Below are positions 51,270 to 61,660 of a stretch of 64,000 bases of DNA, one piece after another (within the stretch, counting starts at the first letter, position 1; each line of letters starts with the position of its first letter). Origin of the DNA: Rhodamnia argentea (taxonomy: Eukaryota > Streptophyta > Magnoliopsida > Myrtales > Myrtaceae); assembly GCF_020921035.1 (NCBI RefSeq), contig NC_063157.1:24197015-24261014 (forward strand), read 5' to 3'. Made by a program: the position numbers and the translations under genes. A model generated the notes under the pieces. The model saw only the letters and a program-made list of their open reading frames with translations, was not told where the DNA came from and searched no databases.

Positions 51270-53135
51270 GCTACATGCGGTTAATCACATTGCTGCATCG
51301 CCATCTCAAACTGCTGTTGAACCGTCGAACTGCCGGTGCTCATATTGTTCAAATTGAAGAAAATTGTCAGACAATCGAAGATCGAACTTGTTTTTTATCT
51401 GATTTGGTCTTACTAAGAGGACTTGAAGTCTGTAATCTTCTGGAGTCTAATCACCATTTCTTTGCACGTCGAGGGCTCCAATGTGCCCTATCAAATCCAT
51501 TTTTCCTCTTGGAACGAATGTGTTACGAAAAGCATTTTAACGGAGCGAGTTCTCTATTCAAAAGTGTTTCGTCGGAATTTCTCCCGCAATGAAATATCTT
51601 CAGCCGTTATTTTTTGTTGCCAACAGAGAGTATGCTACTGCTGGCCATGTGACCGCTTCTGTGTTCGCCATCTCTTTATCTCCATGTGCAGATACACCAT
51701 CGCTGTCCGAGATTAATATGATGCAAGCATCTCGGCATTTTAGGCATTACCCGTGCCTTGCGCAGGATCATGCAGTGGAAACATGCGATCACTCCTATTA
51801 TACCATGAGTAGGTAAATCCAACGAGAGCAACCGCGGTGACGACAACGATACGGCATTCGTCAAACGGATTGCTACCTAAAGGTCTAGTAACCCGAGAAG
51901 GAACATAACACCCTTTGAAACGATTGATCATATAGCTGTTTGAACACTCCTTTATTTTTTTGGGTCAGCCGATAACAAGCTTCGCTTAATCAAAGTGTTC
52001 AGTGCTACGATGCTGACTTTTGCCAAAGGTTGGTGGAGACCACAGGTATCAAGTCAAAGTTGGCCTGCTAACGACAAAACTCGGTCGTTCCATGCCGCAA
52101 TGTGTTTCCGCTGATTACCGGGCTGACTTCGACGAAGCTTCCTTCAAATTATACATTGGGTTATCATGATAACGACTAGTGACACTCTTCGAGATATTCA
52201 TCCCGCATTGACATTTGATGCAGCATGTAATTAACTTCTTAATCTTTCAATTAGTTGAGAATGATCAAGCGGAAGAGAGGAATTGGAGAATTTTCTTGCG
52301 TATTCTTGATAAACAGTATTTGTATATAAGATGTAACACAGAGAAAAGGGTGGACCTTTGAATAGGAAAAACAATGGATCAAAAGGGTCTCAAGCAAATT
52401 GGCTTATTCGAAAAAAAAAGCTTTGTTCTTTGAAAGATCTACGTCGTGTTTGCATTGTGTCAATCTGCAAGAACTCCGAAAAAGGATACATTTATTTCAC
52501 GGAAAACTCCATGAAAAAAGAAAATGATTTTCCGAAAATGATTTTTCGGGAAACAAATTGTTTTCCTTTATTTAGTGATATCTGACCAAAAATATTTTTT
52601 ATATTTATTTCTTATTTGGAAAATGATTTCAATCTCGTAACTTTATCTTAGGCCAATAGAAAATTTGAATTTTAAAGTATGTTTTATTTGTAGATTTATA
52701 TTCTATTTTTATATTTTGTGTTTCTTATTTTTTATTTTTTCGTTTTGTTTGTTTCTTTTTCCTTCCTCCTCTAGGGCACGTCCTCCATTGCAACCGACCG
52801 GCGAAGGTGACGGGTGAGCTCGACGCTCGCTAGCATCAGGAAAGCTTGAGCATCATTGGAATCTGGGGAGGCTCGATCTCATGTGGTAACTAGCGGCTGA
52901 AGGAAAAAAAAAAAAGCAAAATAAAATATAAAATAAAAAAGTTAAATATAAAAAAAAATTAAAATATTATATAAAAAATTTAGATGAGTAATTCTGGAAA
53001 CTGTTTTCACATCTTCAGATTGACAAATTCACTTTTTTTCAATTTTATGCATGAGTTTTTCATTGACTGAAAAGTGTTCCATCTTTTCGACGAACCAAAC
53101 GGGTGAAAGTGAGGAAAACCAATTTCTAGAAAACA
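51270..53135. other. Downstream of the LRR gene to the LINE
   Basis: No gene. From about 52190 the sequence matches 61660 onward and marks the left edge of the first unit of the tandem duplication. About 52330-53150 is filled by MITE-like sequence with 'ggaaaa', 'ttttcc' and 'actcaaacaaa' ends, absent from the second unit. Open frames at 51257-51864 have no family likeness. Confidence 0.5.
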
Positions 53136-53153
53136 TTTTCACTCAAACAAATG
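53136..53153 (+). repeat. LINE target-site duplication, left copy
   Basis: TTTTCACTCAAACAAATG, repeated exactly at 54408-54425. Confidence 0.9.
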
Positions 53154-54240
53154 TTTTTAATACGACAGTTGATGGAAAGATATCGAGGAAAGAAGAAGGA
53201 CCTACATATGGTGTTTATTGATCTCGAGAAGGCGTTTGATAGGATTTTAAGAAAGGTTACGTGGTGGGTTCTTGAGAAGGAAAAAATACCTTCAAAGTAT
53301 GTAGAGGTAATCAATGATATGTATGATGGTGTTACTACATGTGTAAAGGCTTGTAATGGCACATCAAGTTATTTTCCAATTACAATAGCTTACACCAAGG
53401 TTTTGCTTTGAGTCCTTATCTTTTTGTTTTAGTTATGGATGAGCTAACAAAAGATATCCAAGATGAGGTGCCGTGGTATATGCTATTTGCAGATGATATT
53501 GTGCTTATTGATAAGACTAGGGCTAGGATTAGCGCTAAATTAGAATTATGGAGAAGCACGTTAGAGTTTAAAGGATTTATGTTAAGTCGAAGTAAGATCG
53601 GATATATGAAGTGTGGGTTCAACATGGCAAGAGGAGGAGATCAAGAATCCGTGAATATGCTCGGGCATGAGGTACTCAAGAAAGATGCTTTTAAATATCT
53701 AGAATCAATACTACAAAAGAGGGGAGAGATTGATGAGGATGTAAGCCATAGAATCAGAGCAAGTTGGATGAAATGGCGCATTGCATCAAGGTTTTTGTGT
53801 GATCGCTAAATCCCTCTTAGGCTAAAAGGAAAATTTTATAGAACAGCAATAAGGCTTGCAATGCTATGCAGAGCTGAATGTTGGCCAAGATAGAGGCAAC
53901 ATAAACATAAAATGGGAGTAGCGGAAATGAGAATGTTAACGTGGATATGTGGTCATACAAAGATGGATAAGATAAGAAATGAAGATATTCAACGAAAAGT
54001 TGGAGTAATACCGATGGTAGAAAAATGAGAGAACATAGATTGAGATGGTTTGGGTATATTCTTCGAAGATCCCTAGATACTCCAGTAAGCATAGAAATTT
54101 GTTACTAAGAGCATGGCATGCAGAAAGGAAGAGATCGACCAAAACCTACCTAGGGGAAAGTAGTAAAACAAAATTTAATGAAGTGAGAAATAGATTGACG
54201 TACGATTTGTCTTAAAATGGAGGAAAACTATTAGCATTGT
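53154..54240 (+). pseudogene. Reverse transcriptase of the RTE LINE, frameshifted
   Basis: The first frame reads VFIDLEKAFDRILRKVTWWVL (RT motif with DLEKAFD) up to about 53400. A one-base change near 53390 moves the reading into the next frame, GFALSPYLFVLVMDELT then WYMLFADDIVLID (the catalytic FADD box), then LSRSKIGYMKC. After a stop at 53807-53809 only scattered matches continue (MLTWICGHTKMDKIRNEDI). It cannot make an active enzyme. Confidence 0.9.
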
Positions 54241-54407
54241 GAAGGGGTAGAATTGTTATATTTCATACTGTCCTTTTTAATCATTTTTCCCTATATATAT
54301 AATTATTTTTTTCCCTTAATCGGTCTTGCTTTTATTTTATTTATTTTTGGATTCATCGATCGCCGAACCCAACTAATTTGGAATAAAGGTGATGTTGATG
54401 TTGATGA
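53154..54407 (+). mobile_element. RTE-type LINE, 5'-truncated
   Basis: The insert lies between perfect 18-bp duplications. It begins inside the reverse transcriptase (so it is truncated, as is usual for LINEs) and ends 'gaacccaactaatttggaat' followed by GATGTTGATGTTGATGAT. A short GTT/GAT-type repeat tail instead of poly-A is typical of plant RTE elements. Confidence 0.9.
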
Positions 54408-54425
54408 TTTTCACTCAAACAAATG
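54408..54425 (+). repeat. LINE target-site duplication, right copy
   Basis: Exact copy of 53136-53153. Joining its flanks restores continuity with unit 2 of the tandem duplication at 'cattcgcagaatcgc'. Confidence 0.9.
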
Positions 54426-56735
54426 CACTCTAAGACATTCGCAGAATCGCAACAAGTTTACCACGCACTGCTCCTCAACATACGTCGTAAGTCCATATTG
54501 CATCAACTGAAAGGTTTAGCATTGCTCAAACAAACGAGGGCAAGCATTGCCGGACTCATCTCCAAACAAAGATTCATGTTGTTTCAAAAAGTACATCACT
54601 CCCCCACTTTGAAGTCAATAGCCACGGCTGTAACAAGGGTTGGAAATTGAAATCAATCTTTGAGATTGACAATGACGTTTTGGCTGACTTCCTCTCTCCA
54701 TCTTTGTTTCGCCACTACCCAACTTGTGGGCAAACCACTCAATTTGGATTTGACTCTTTGATCTAAACAGACAGAAACCTAAAAGTGGCCGACTCCTTGG
54801 GGTCCATGCTGCCAAGTCCCAAGCAATGTGTCGTCGTTTGAACATGTTTTTAATGTTGTTAAAGATCGTCGCACTTTACATTGTTATAGGTCTGTTATGA
54901 ACTTTTTCAAAGCAAATAAAATGTTGTAGTGGATAATAGTTGTTAATCTATAGTTTTACTACTAACTCTAAACAAAATTTTCAAGCATCGTGTTGCACAT
55001 GAGACCTAAATTGCATGTGGATGATAGAGAAATGGCCACATGAGACCTAATTCTGTGCATGTTGGCCTGCCCATTTAATGCGCCAAGTCAGCGCGGCTTT
55101 GGATAAGGCTCGAAACCCCGCGGCGACGGCAATGCGGTGGTAGGAAAAACTTCTCGCATGCATCGTCGTCGCCCGTAGGCCCGCTCCGTCTCGGCCAATT
55201 GAATAGCCCAGACCTCGCATGAAATCCGTGTGACCCCGATGGTTCGGATGACGTGGGGCTCACGAGCATTCGACGTGTGTAGAAGGCCGATTCCTCGACT
55301 CGTTTTTTCATTAAGTTGACAAAATTAAAAAAAGTTGGACTGCATTAACATATGTAGATTGAAACTTAAGACAGATTAGACAATTTCGCCTCGACTATTA
55401 TATTGCGCTTAACATAGCAGACAGCAATTTAGGCAAGAATAAAGAAGGTCATTCTAATTTTTCATGCCTTATTATCGCAATTTTTTTCCAAAAAAAAAAA
55501 AGAGATATTAAGATGGACATAACTTTCGAACCGAGCAATTTCAATTCGAATTTCTTTCCATCGATTCAGGAACTTGAGATCCTGTGAATGAAGACGAGGT
55601 CTTCGGTGATATCATCACAACTCTCGAAGCCATGTGCGGCCCCCGCCAATCGATGTATCCAGCTCAATATCGCGGCGGCGCCGGCTCTATAACCCCGAGG
55701 GACTGCCGGTGATTCGACATCTTAACTATTATATCACCATTTTCGCTAAAAGTATACCGGAGAAGAATTGGCGTATGAATTCAGCACCCGTGACATGCGT
55801 TGACCTTGACCGTGATTGCTACTTCACACACCCTTACTCTGCCACTGCCAATGTTGAACTTGGACTTTTCGGCTGCTTCAATTGAACGGGTAATGATTAA
55901 TGCTTCACCCCACGAACGAGACTACACACACCAAAAAAGAAAAAAAAAACTATCCTTTATCTTCAATTAATTAGCATTACAATTTTTGATGATCTGAATT
56001 TGAATTGGGATGGAATAGGATAAGGAGGGATTAAAAATCCTTCAAATATTCTCCGGATTATAAAAACCCCTATTCAATGTTTAATCTTTGAAAATTTCAC
56101 TTGCAACATCCATCTCGGTGTCGAAGGATGATCTACGGGGACGGCAATGACGATCGACGTTGGTCGGCGACGATGACGGTTGCATGGGGGTCGAAAGTGG
56201 CAATGATTGGATAAAGTGGCAGTGGTCCTTACACGGTGGTCGGAGAACCAGACTCCATGCTCTACCCTTGGAAGAAAATTGCCAAGTTATTTTGTAAAAG
56301 AATTATCCAAACCAGGTTCATTTCACCCACTAGCCCGGATTTCTTATCCAGGTATATTACATTTTATCTGGTTCAAAGACGTCGCCAAACACTGTATGTG
56401 ATATTTTACTATCTTATTCGGATTTAAATTCGGATCATTAAACGCAGCCTTTGAAGTTTAGATTTCGATGGAAAAGACCCGATTGAACCTTGAAACTAAT
56501 GTGGCCCCAAAAGGGAGCTCCATCTAGCACGACGGTCCACCTTACGGCCCTCATAATTTGAGCCTGTTAGAATATTCTGAGCGAGTGAAAATTTTACGAG
56601 GCTAATATTGAACTCCTTGTTTGTTTAATAGTTAGATAATATATACTTTTTCTTGGAAAAATTCAAAACGAAGGTAATAAGATATTTCTTATTTTAATCA
56701 AATAAACGAATTTTATTCAACACAAGAAGCCAGTG
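54426..56735. other. Non-coding part of duplication unit 1, upstream of the F-box gene
   Basis: No exon is supported here. Open frames at 54423-54650, 55634-55885 and 56207-56401 are not preserved in the corresponding part of unit 2 (61980-63780), which argues against their being genes. Conserved blocks between the units are scattered. Confidence 0.55.
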
Positions 56736-56740
56736 TTGAC
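56736..56740 (+). promoter_or_regulatory. W-box core (TTGACT) upstream of the F-box gene
   Basis: 'ccagtgTTGACTc' lies about 30 bp before the TATA box and is kept at the same place in unit 2 (63787). TTGAC(C/T) is the WRKY binding core. Conservation may simply reflect recent duplication. Confidence 0.4.
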
Positions 56741-56767
56741 TCATTCTTCCCACGTCCTCATTTCCTC

Positions 56768-56775
56768 TATAAAAA
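56768..56775 (+). promoter_or_regulatory. TATA box of the F-box gene
   Basis: TATAAAAA, 111 bp before the ATG, is conserved in unit 2 at 63822-63829 with the same downstream context ('gtca.ccttccctcct'). Confidence 0.7.
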
Positions 56776-56878
56776 GTCAGCCTTCCCTCCTTTGTCTCTA
56801 CTCAAAAACCTTCTCACTACAACAACATCATCCGAAACCAAATCCAGCCTTCCGACAAACCACCACCGAAACACCACC

Positions 56879-57907
56879 ATGCCTTGTTCATCAACCGCCC
56901 CAGCCGGAAGCAACGCCACCGCCATGCTGACCTCCGTCCACCCGGACATAATCTGGACCCACATCCTCACCCGCCTCGACAGCCCATCCCTTGTCTCTGC
57001 CACCTCTGCCTCCTCTCAGCTCCACCCCCTCTCCTCTGACGACTGCCTTTGGCAAGACATCTGCCTCGCCGTGTGGCCCTCAGTCGGTGATCCCCGCGTC
57101 GCCGAGGCCATCACTGCCTTCCCCTCTGGCCACCGCTCCTTCTTTTCCGACTCCTACCCGATCCTTCACCACCATAAGCTGCGGTACCGTCGCTCGCCAC
57201 CACCTCCGCTCCTGGCCAAGTATTTGATCTCCGCCGTCGACGTCCACTTCGAGGGTGAGCTGATATTCTCCAAGGTCCACGAGACAGAGACCGCGTCCGG
57301 GTGGTTCGAGTGCTGTCCCTTCCAAGTCGACCTGCTCGACCTCAAAGAGTCCGTCCTGACCCGGATCCAGAAACCCGGTGGGATGCACGATGAGGTCTGG
57401 CTGAGGCACCTGGAGGACAACTTGTCTCTGAGCTGGATCCTTGTCGACCCAGCCAGGAGGCACGCGGCAAACCTCTCAACCCGGAGGCCAGTCTCAGTGC
57501 AGCGGCACTGGCTGACCGGGGACGTGCAGGCGCGGTACGTGACGGTGTTGGCCGGAGGGCACCGGGGGTCGGCGGCGGAGCACGTGCAGTGCACGGCGAC
57601 GGTCACGTGCGGGGGGGAGGAGGGCGGGAAGCTGCAGGTGAGGGAGGTGAGCTTTCAGGTGGAGGACATGGAAGGGAAGATCTTGAACGGGAGGGACAGT
57701 GTGGCGATCCTGGGGGACGCCATGGAGAACGGAGAGAGGAAGAAGGCGAAGAGAGAGAGCGAAGGGAAAGAAAGGTTCGAGGAGTACGAGGAGAGAAAGA
57801 GAGAAAGAAGGGAGAGGAAGCAGAGGAAGGAGAGGGCCCGGGACTTGGTGTGCATCGGGGCGGGGGTCGCCGTGTTCGTGGGCTTCTGGTCGTTCATCCT
57901 CAGATGA
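56879..57907 (+). CDS. F-box protein, At2g27310/At3g44326 family
   Basis: A single exon of 342 residues starting MPCSSTAPAG. This ATG is chosen because the paralogue at 63971 keeps it with its 'aacaccaccATG' context; a longer frame upstream has no ATG. The F-box lies at about residues 20-65 (SVHPDIIWTHILTRLDSPSL ... LWQDICLAVWPS). The middle is the family's conserved region (SWILVDPARRHAANLSTRRP, then VQRHWLTGDVQARYVTVLAG). A strongly basic, charged stretch at about 280-320 precedes a C-terminal hydrophobic helix (VCIGAGVAVFVGFWSFIL), so the protein may be membrane-anchored. F-box proteins link targets to SKP1-cullin ubiquitin ligases; the target is unknown. The coding sequence is GC-rich compared with its surroundings. 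Confidence 0.93.
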   Translation: MPCSSTAPAGSNATAMLTSVHPDIIWTHILTRLDSPSLVSATSASSQLHPLSSDDCLWQDICLAVWPSVGDPRVAEAITAFPSGHRSFFSDSYPILHHHKLRYRRSPPPPLLAKYLISAVDVHFEGELIFSKVHETETASGWFECCPFQVDLLDLKESVLTRIQKPGGMHDEVWLRHLEDNLSLSWILVDPARRHAANLSTRRPVSVQRHWLTGDVQARYVTVLAGGHRGSAAEHVQCTATVTCGGEEGGKLQVREVSFQVEDMEGKILNGRDSVAILGDAMENGERKKAKRESEGKERFEEYEERKRERRERKQRKERARDLVCIGAGVAVFVGFWSFILR

Positions 57908-58232
57908 AAAAAACCGAAGCAGTCCCGGAATGTTCAGCCATTAAATACAATGTTTATAGCTGCACCACACCACTACAGACAGATAATGAAAGAAGATATC
58001 ACAGAATTCGTTCATTCTTCTTTTCTTCTTGTTTTCATTGTTGCGGTTGGGAAATATTTTCCTGAATGGGAAAATGGAACCAGAAGATTTGATAACTGTC
58101 TATTTAAGGAATTAAGTAATTATTTACCCTTCAATGTTGGTTACCGGCAAAAATCTTTTAGGATACAATAAAGTTTCGAAATAAAAATATCATATCCTGA
58201 GGGAAAACAATCAAATATTTCTCTGAAAACTC

Positions 58233-59282
58233 TAAGGTTGTGTTTGGTCGTCTAGATTTTTAACTAGGATATGATTGGATAGAATAGGATATAAAATCCA
58301 AGAATTTTGTCATGTCATATCATATCCACTGTTTTGTGAATTACAGTAATAAAGCCGGATATGTTCATATCCTATCATGTTCATTGTTTGGTATTTACAC
58401 ATATTGATATAACTTAACTTAAAAATGCACAAACAGAGACTCTAAAAATATTTCATAATTCACTACCAACTCTAGTAAGAGAGAAAACATGATCATTCAC
58501 ATTTGCAACTACAAAATTTTTTGCCTCTCTCTACTTCGTTAAACTTTAACATGAATCACAAACCTGCAGAGGAGAATGAGTTTTGGCTCTCTTTATACTT
58601 TTATAGATTTTTTAAGTGAACCAAAAACCTACGAAAGAAAAGAAGTTTAGACTCTCTTGCCGTTTTCATAGAGTTCTGACGAGAACTAAAAAATACAAAT
58701 GAGTGGTGAAATTTTAACATGAACCAAAGATATATAGGAGAAGTAGATGCAGATTTCTATTTTTTTTTCAGAAATTTCATTGCCCCACATTCTTCAAGAA
58801 TTATTTTCATTTTCAAGTTCGAATTTTGTTCATTTAAAATATGGGTTCTTCTGCTTCATTTTTATACTTATTTTTTATTTTATATCTCTTTTTTACATTA
58901 TTTTTATTTCGTTACAACATTTCTTAATAATTTTTTATTAAATAATGAACTATACTACCACACCTAAAATATGTAATGATGTAATGTGGATATGAAGTAT
59001 GTGTGTATATGCACAAAATATATTATAAAGTAGAGAAAAACTAAAATTTATAAACACCTATATGAATAAATAAAATGATATTTTTTAGTTTAAATTTTTT
59101 AAAATTTTATTGTTTAAGAAGTTTGTTATTCAAAATAAAATAGCATTCATAACATGAACATAAGAAATCATATCTATCTTTATCCCATCTCCATATGGGG
59201 TAATTTTATCCTGTCCCGTCCTAGGCGAGACCAAACACAGGATTATCCTATCCGAATTTTTATCCTGCCAAACGAAACCTAA
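58233..59282. mobile_element. Tourist-like MITE (PIF/Harbinger type), about 1.04 kb
   Basis: Flanked by TAA at 58233-58235 and 59280-59282. The left end reads GGTTGTGTTTGGTCG, and the right end read inward GGTTTCGTTTGGCAGG. TAA/TTA duplications and GGNNNNGTTTGG ends are typical of Harbinger-derived MITEs. Internal sequence is AT-rich and non-coding, including 'catatcctat'-type words in both orientations. The sequence 'gggaaaacaatcaaa' occurs both just left and just right of the element. Confidence 0.75.
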
Positions 59283-59844
59283 GGGAAAACAATCAAAAAT
59301 AAATAATTGTTGATTAGTGCCAACTCTGATTCGCGATTGCGCAAAGTGTGCCTAATAATTGCGCACCCTCATGCGGGTAAAATAGGGTCCAACCCACTTA
59401 GCCCATTGTCTCAATTTGAAAGTCCAAAAAGCCTTTGAATAATAAGGTGCTTCACACTCTCTCATCTTTCCTACGTGGGACAAGAAAAATACATGTTTTT
59501 CAAACAAACAATCAACAATCCCTGAGTTGGGTCATGGAATGGCTGATATCTGCCGGTCGGTGCTACGCTTGATTATGTAAAAACAAAGACATGGCTTCTC
59601 TCTGGTGGATAAGGCCGTAGCATTCGTTAGTAATGGTTCATTGCAAAAGCAATTCGTTAGTAATTGGCTGTCGTCTCGGTCACGAGTCCCCGGACATACC
59701 CAATGGGACTATCAAATGTCGCCCTCGTCTTTTTCGTACCACTTGGTTAATAGCAAAATCGATGCCGCTCTATGTTGCATTAACGTGTTTTCCCCGAGCA
59801 CTTTACCCATCCCGGCCCAAGCTTTTTTATTTTTTAGTGGGCCA
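59283..59844. other. Short gene-free stretch
   Basis: It contains two nearby words 'attcgttagtaat' at 59622 and 59651, a very short local duplication. Nothing coding is supported. Confidence 0.5.
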
Positions 59845-60596
59845 TTATGATTAGGATTAATACCATAAAAAAACCTCGAACTAATAACATCCATGATAAA
59901 TTTATTCCAAGCTAACTTTTATCACCACAAAAAATTCTAAACCTATACACTTATGAAAAATTTAACCTTTGTAAATTTTCATTAGATATTCCGTTAAATT
60001 TCTGAGTTTGATGACACGTAGCGGTTGACGAGTGCGCCGGTTTGAGGATTTTACGATCCGTTTGTGACAGATATATTGGTTTTGTATTTTTCATGGTATT
60101 ACCCAATATGACGGAAATTAACGGAGGATAAACTTGTCATTGTTGTACAAGTTTAGGATTTTTGGTAGTTGAAAAAATTAGTTTGAAGTAAATTTTTCAC
60201 ATGTGTTTCGGTTTGAGTTTTTCTGGTGCTCAAATAAAAAGCTAGGTTTAATAACACAAAAAACCATAAATTGGTAGACTTGTAACAAGTTTATCATAAA
60301 CTATTTTTTTGACTTCCAAAAATCCTAAATTGATACACTTTTGACAAATTTACCTCAAACCGGAACACTTGTGATAAATTTATCCTTCGTTAGTTTTCGT
60401 TAAATTTTATCATCAAATTGCTAAATTGGATGACACGTGGTACTCATCGGATGTACACGTTTGGGGTTTTTACCTTCTATTTATTACGGGTGTATCAGTT
60501 TGAGATTTTTCGTGATATTAACCTTAAAATTTTTTAGTAAATTTGTAATAAATGTGTTAATTTGAGATTTTTCGTTATATTAATCCTTATGATAAT
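59845..60596. mobile_element. Palindromic foldback element, copy D, with probable 9-bp target duplication
   Basis: Ends GGATTAATA...TATTAATCC form the terminal inverted repeat. They are flanked by TTATGATTA (59845-59853) and TTATGATAA (60588-60596), a 9-bp duplication with one mismatch. Nine-base duplications and long inverted repeats suggest a Mutator-like non-autonomous element. Inside are two successive palindromes (about 59854-60235 and 60244-60587) built from the same 'accaaaaatcctaaattgg.acactt.tgacaaattta' blocks as copies A and B. Confidence 0.65.
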
Positions 60597-61660
60597 GAGG
60601 AGACGTTTGTAGATTACGTTTCTCTTCCAATTTGCTTAACTTTGACCTCTCTGTCTTCAACTTGCTAGCCTCTTTCTCTTGGTCTGTGGCATGAAATTAC
60701 ACGGTCATGACCACAAGCAGAGACCGCTTGAAATGTTACGGTTAAATCAAGAATTGTAGAGTAATACCTAAATCATAGTGTCTCTCGCTCGAAGTAGGTT
60801 TCGTGACCATCTCTAGTGCCTGCAGGTGAACCTTATTTGATTCACATGGACGGGATGATTAGTGTACATCCGCGAGAATTGGAAAATTATTCAAAATATT
60901 CTAAATCTATTATACTTTTACCAATTCAGTCCTAAATCTTTCATATTTTCCAATTGAATCATAAATATTTTCAAACATATTTTGTCAATTTTAGCCTAAA
61001 ATTGCCGACATGAATGCATGTCCTTCTACATGGCACGGCCGGCCGCGACGTGGATATTTTTTTAACAATTTTTTTACTTTTTATAATTTTTAATTATTTT
61101 TATGATTTTTTTATTTTCATTTTCCTTTTTTTTTTGTTGCTTTTCTCTGTTATATATATATATATATGGGCTCGTGAGGGTCACCAAGTGTCAAATATCT
61201 AAATTCAATTCTATCAATGATGCAAGAAAGTAATGAAAATTTGTACAACACAAGAATTTACGTGGTTCAGCAAGGGACATGTTTCGCCCTAAATATATAT
61301 AGCGAAACCCTACATGGCACAAATTACAAAATTACCTACATAGCCTAAAATATTTAACTTTTCCATATAAATCCTTCTATGAGTGAACATAAAACGCCTC
61401 TGGCTGCTCGGGAGCGCTGCGCCCGCGAACCCCTCCGGAACGGCCCCACGGGACCCCGCCCGCTCACCGGAGAGCGGGACCCCCGTGCTGTCCGGTCGTC
61501 GGGGGCCCTTTCGAAATCGCCTCATAATCTCTTGGATAACAGAATACAAGACATCAACCTCAATACCAAGAAGACATTGAGCGGGGCATCTAACATGGCG
61601 GAATGGAAAAAAAAAAAAAATACTACCATTGCAATGTTTGTAAACTCAAGCTTCGTATGT
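60597..61660. other. Gene-free stretch with an LTR-like fragment
   Basis: After AT-rich sequence and an (AT)n tract near 61153, the part 61215-61330 reads 'tacgtggttcagcaagggac' and 'gcgaaaccctacatgg', words typical of Copia LTR ends. A short GC-rich island at 61405-61515 follows. I read this as a retrotransposon LTR fragment; its borders are not visible. Confidence 0.4.

Larger units (their letters stand above)
52190..57907 (+). repeat. Tandem segmental duplication, unit 1
   Basis: Blocks shared in order with 61660-64000 include 'aattaacttcttaatctttc' near 52230, 'cattcgcagaatcgc' near 54437, 'gacaatgacgttttggctga' near 54668, 'atgttggcctgcccatttaa' near 55060 and the F-box promoter and start. 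Spacing to unit 2 falls from about 9.45 kb at the left to 7.09 kb at the F-box ATG, because unit 1 gained the LINE and the MITE-like block. The right border lies beyond the window in unit 2. Confidence 0.85.

Noticed and set aside
56792..56878. N-terminal extension of the F-box protein
   Set aside because: It would need a TTG start 24 bp after the TATA box; the ATG at 56879 is shared with the paralogue.
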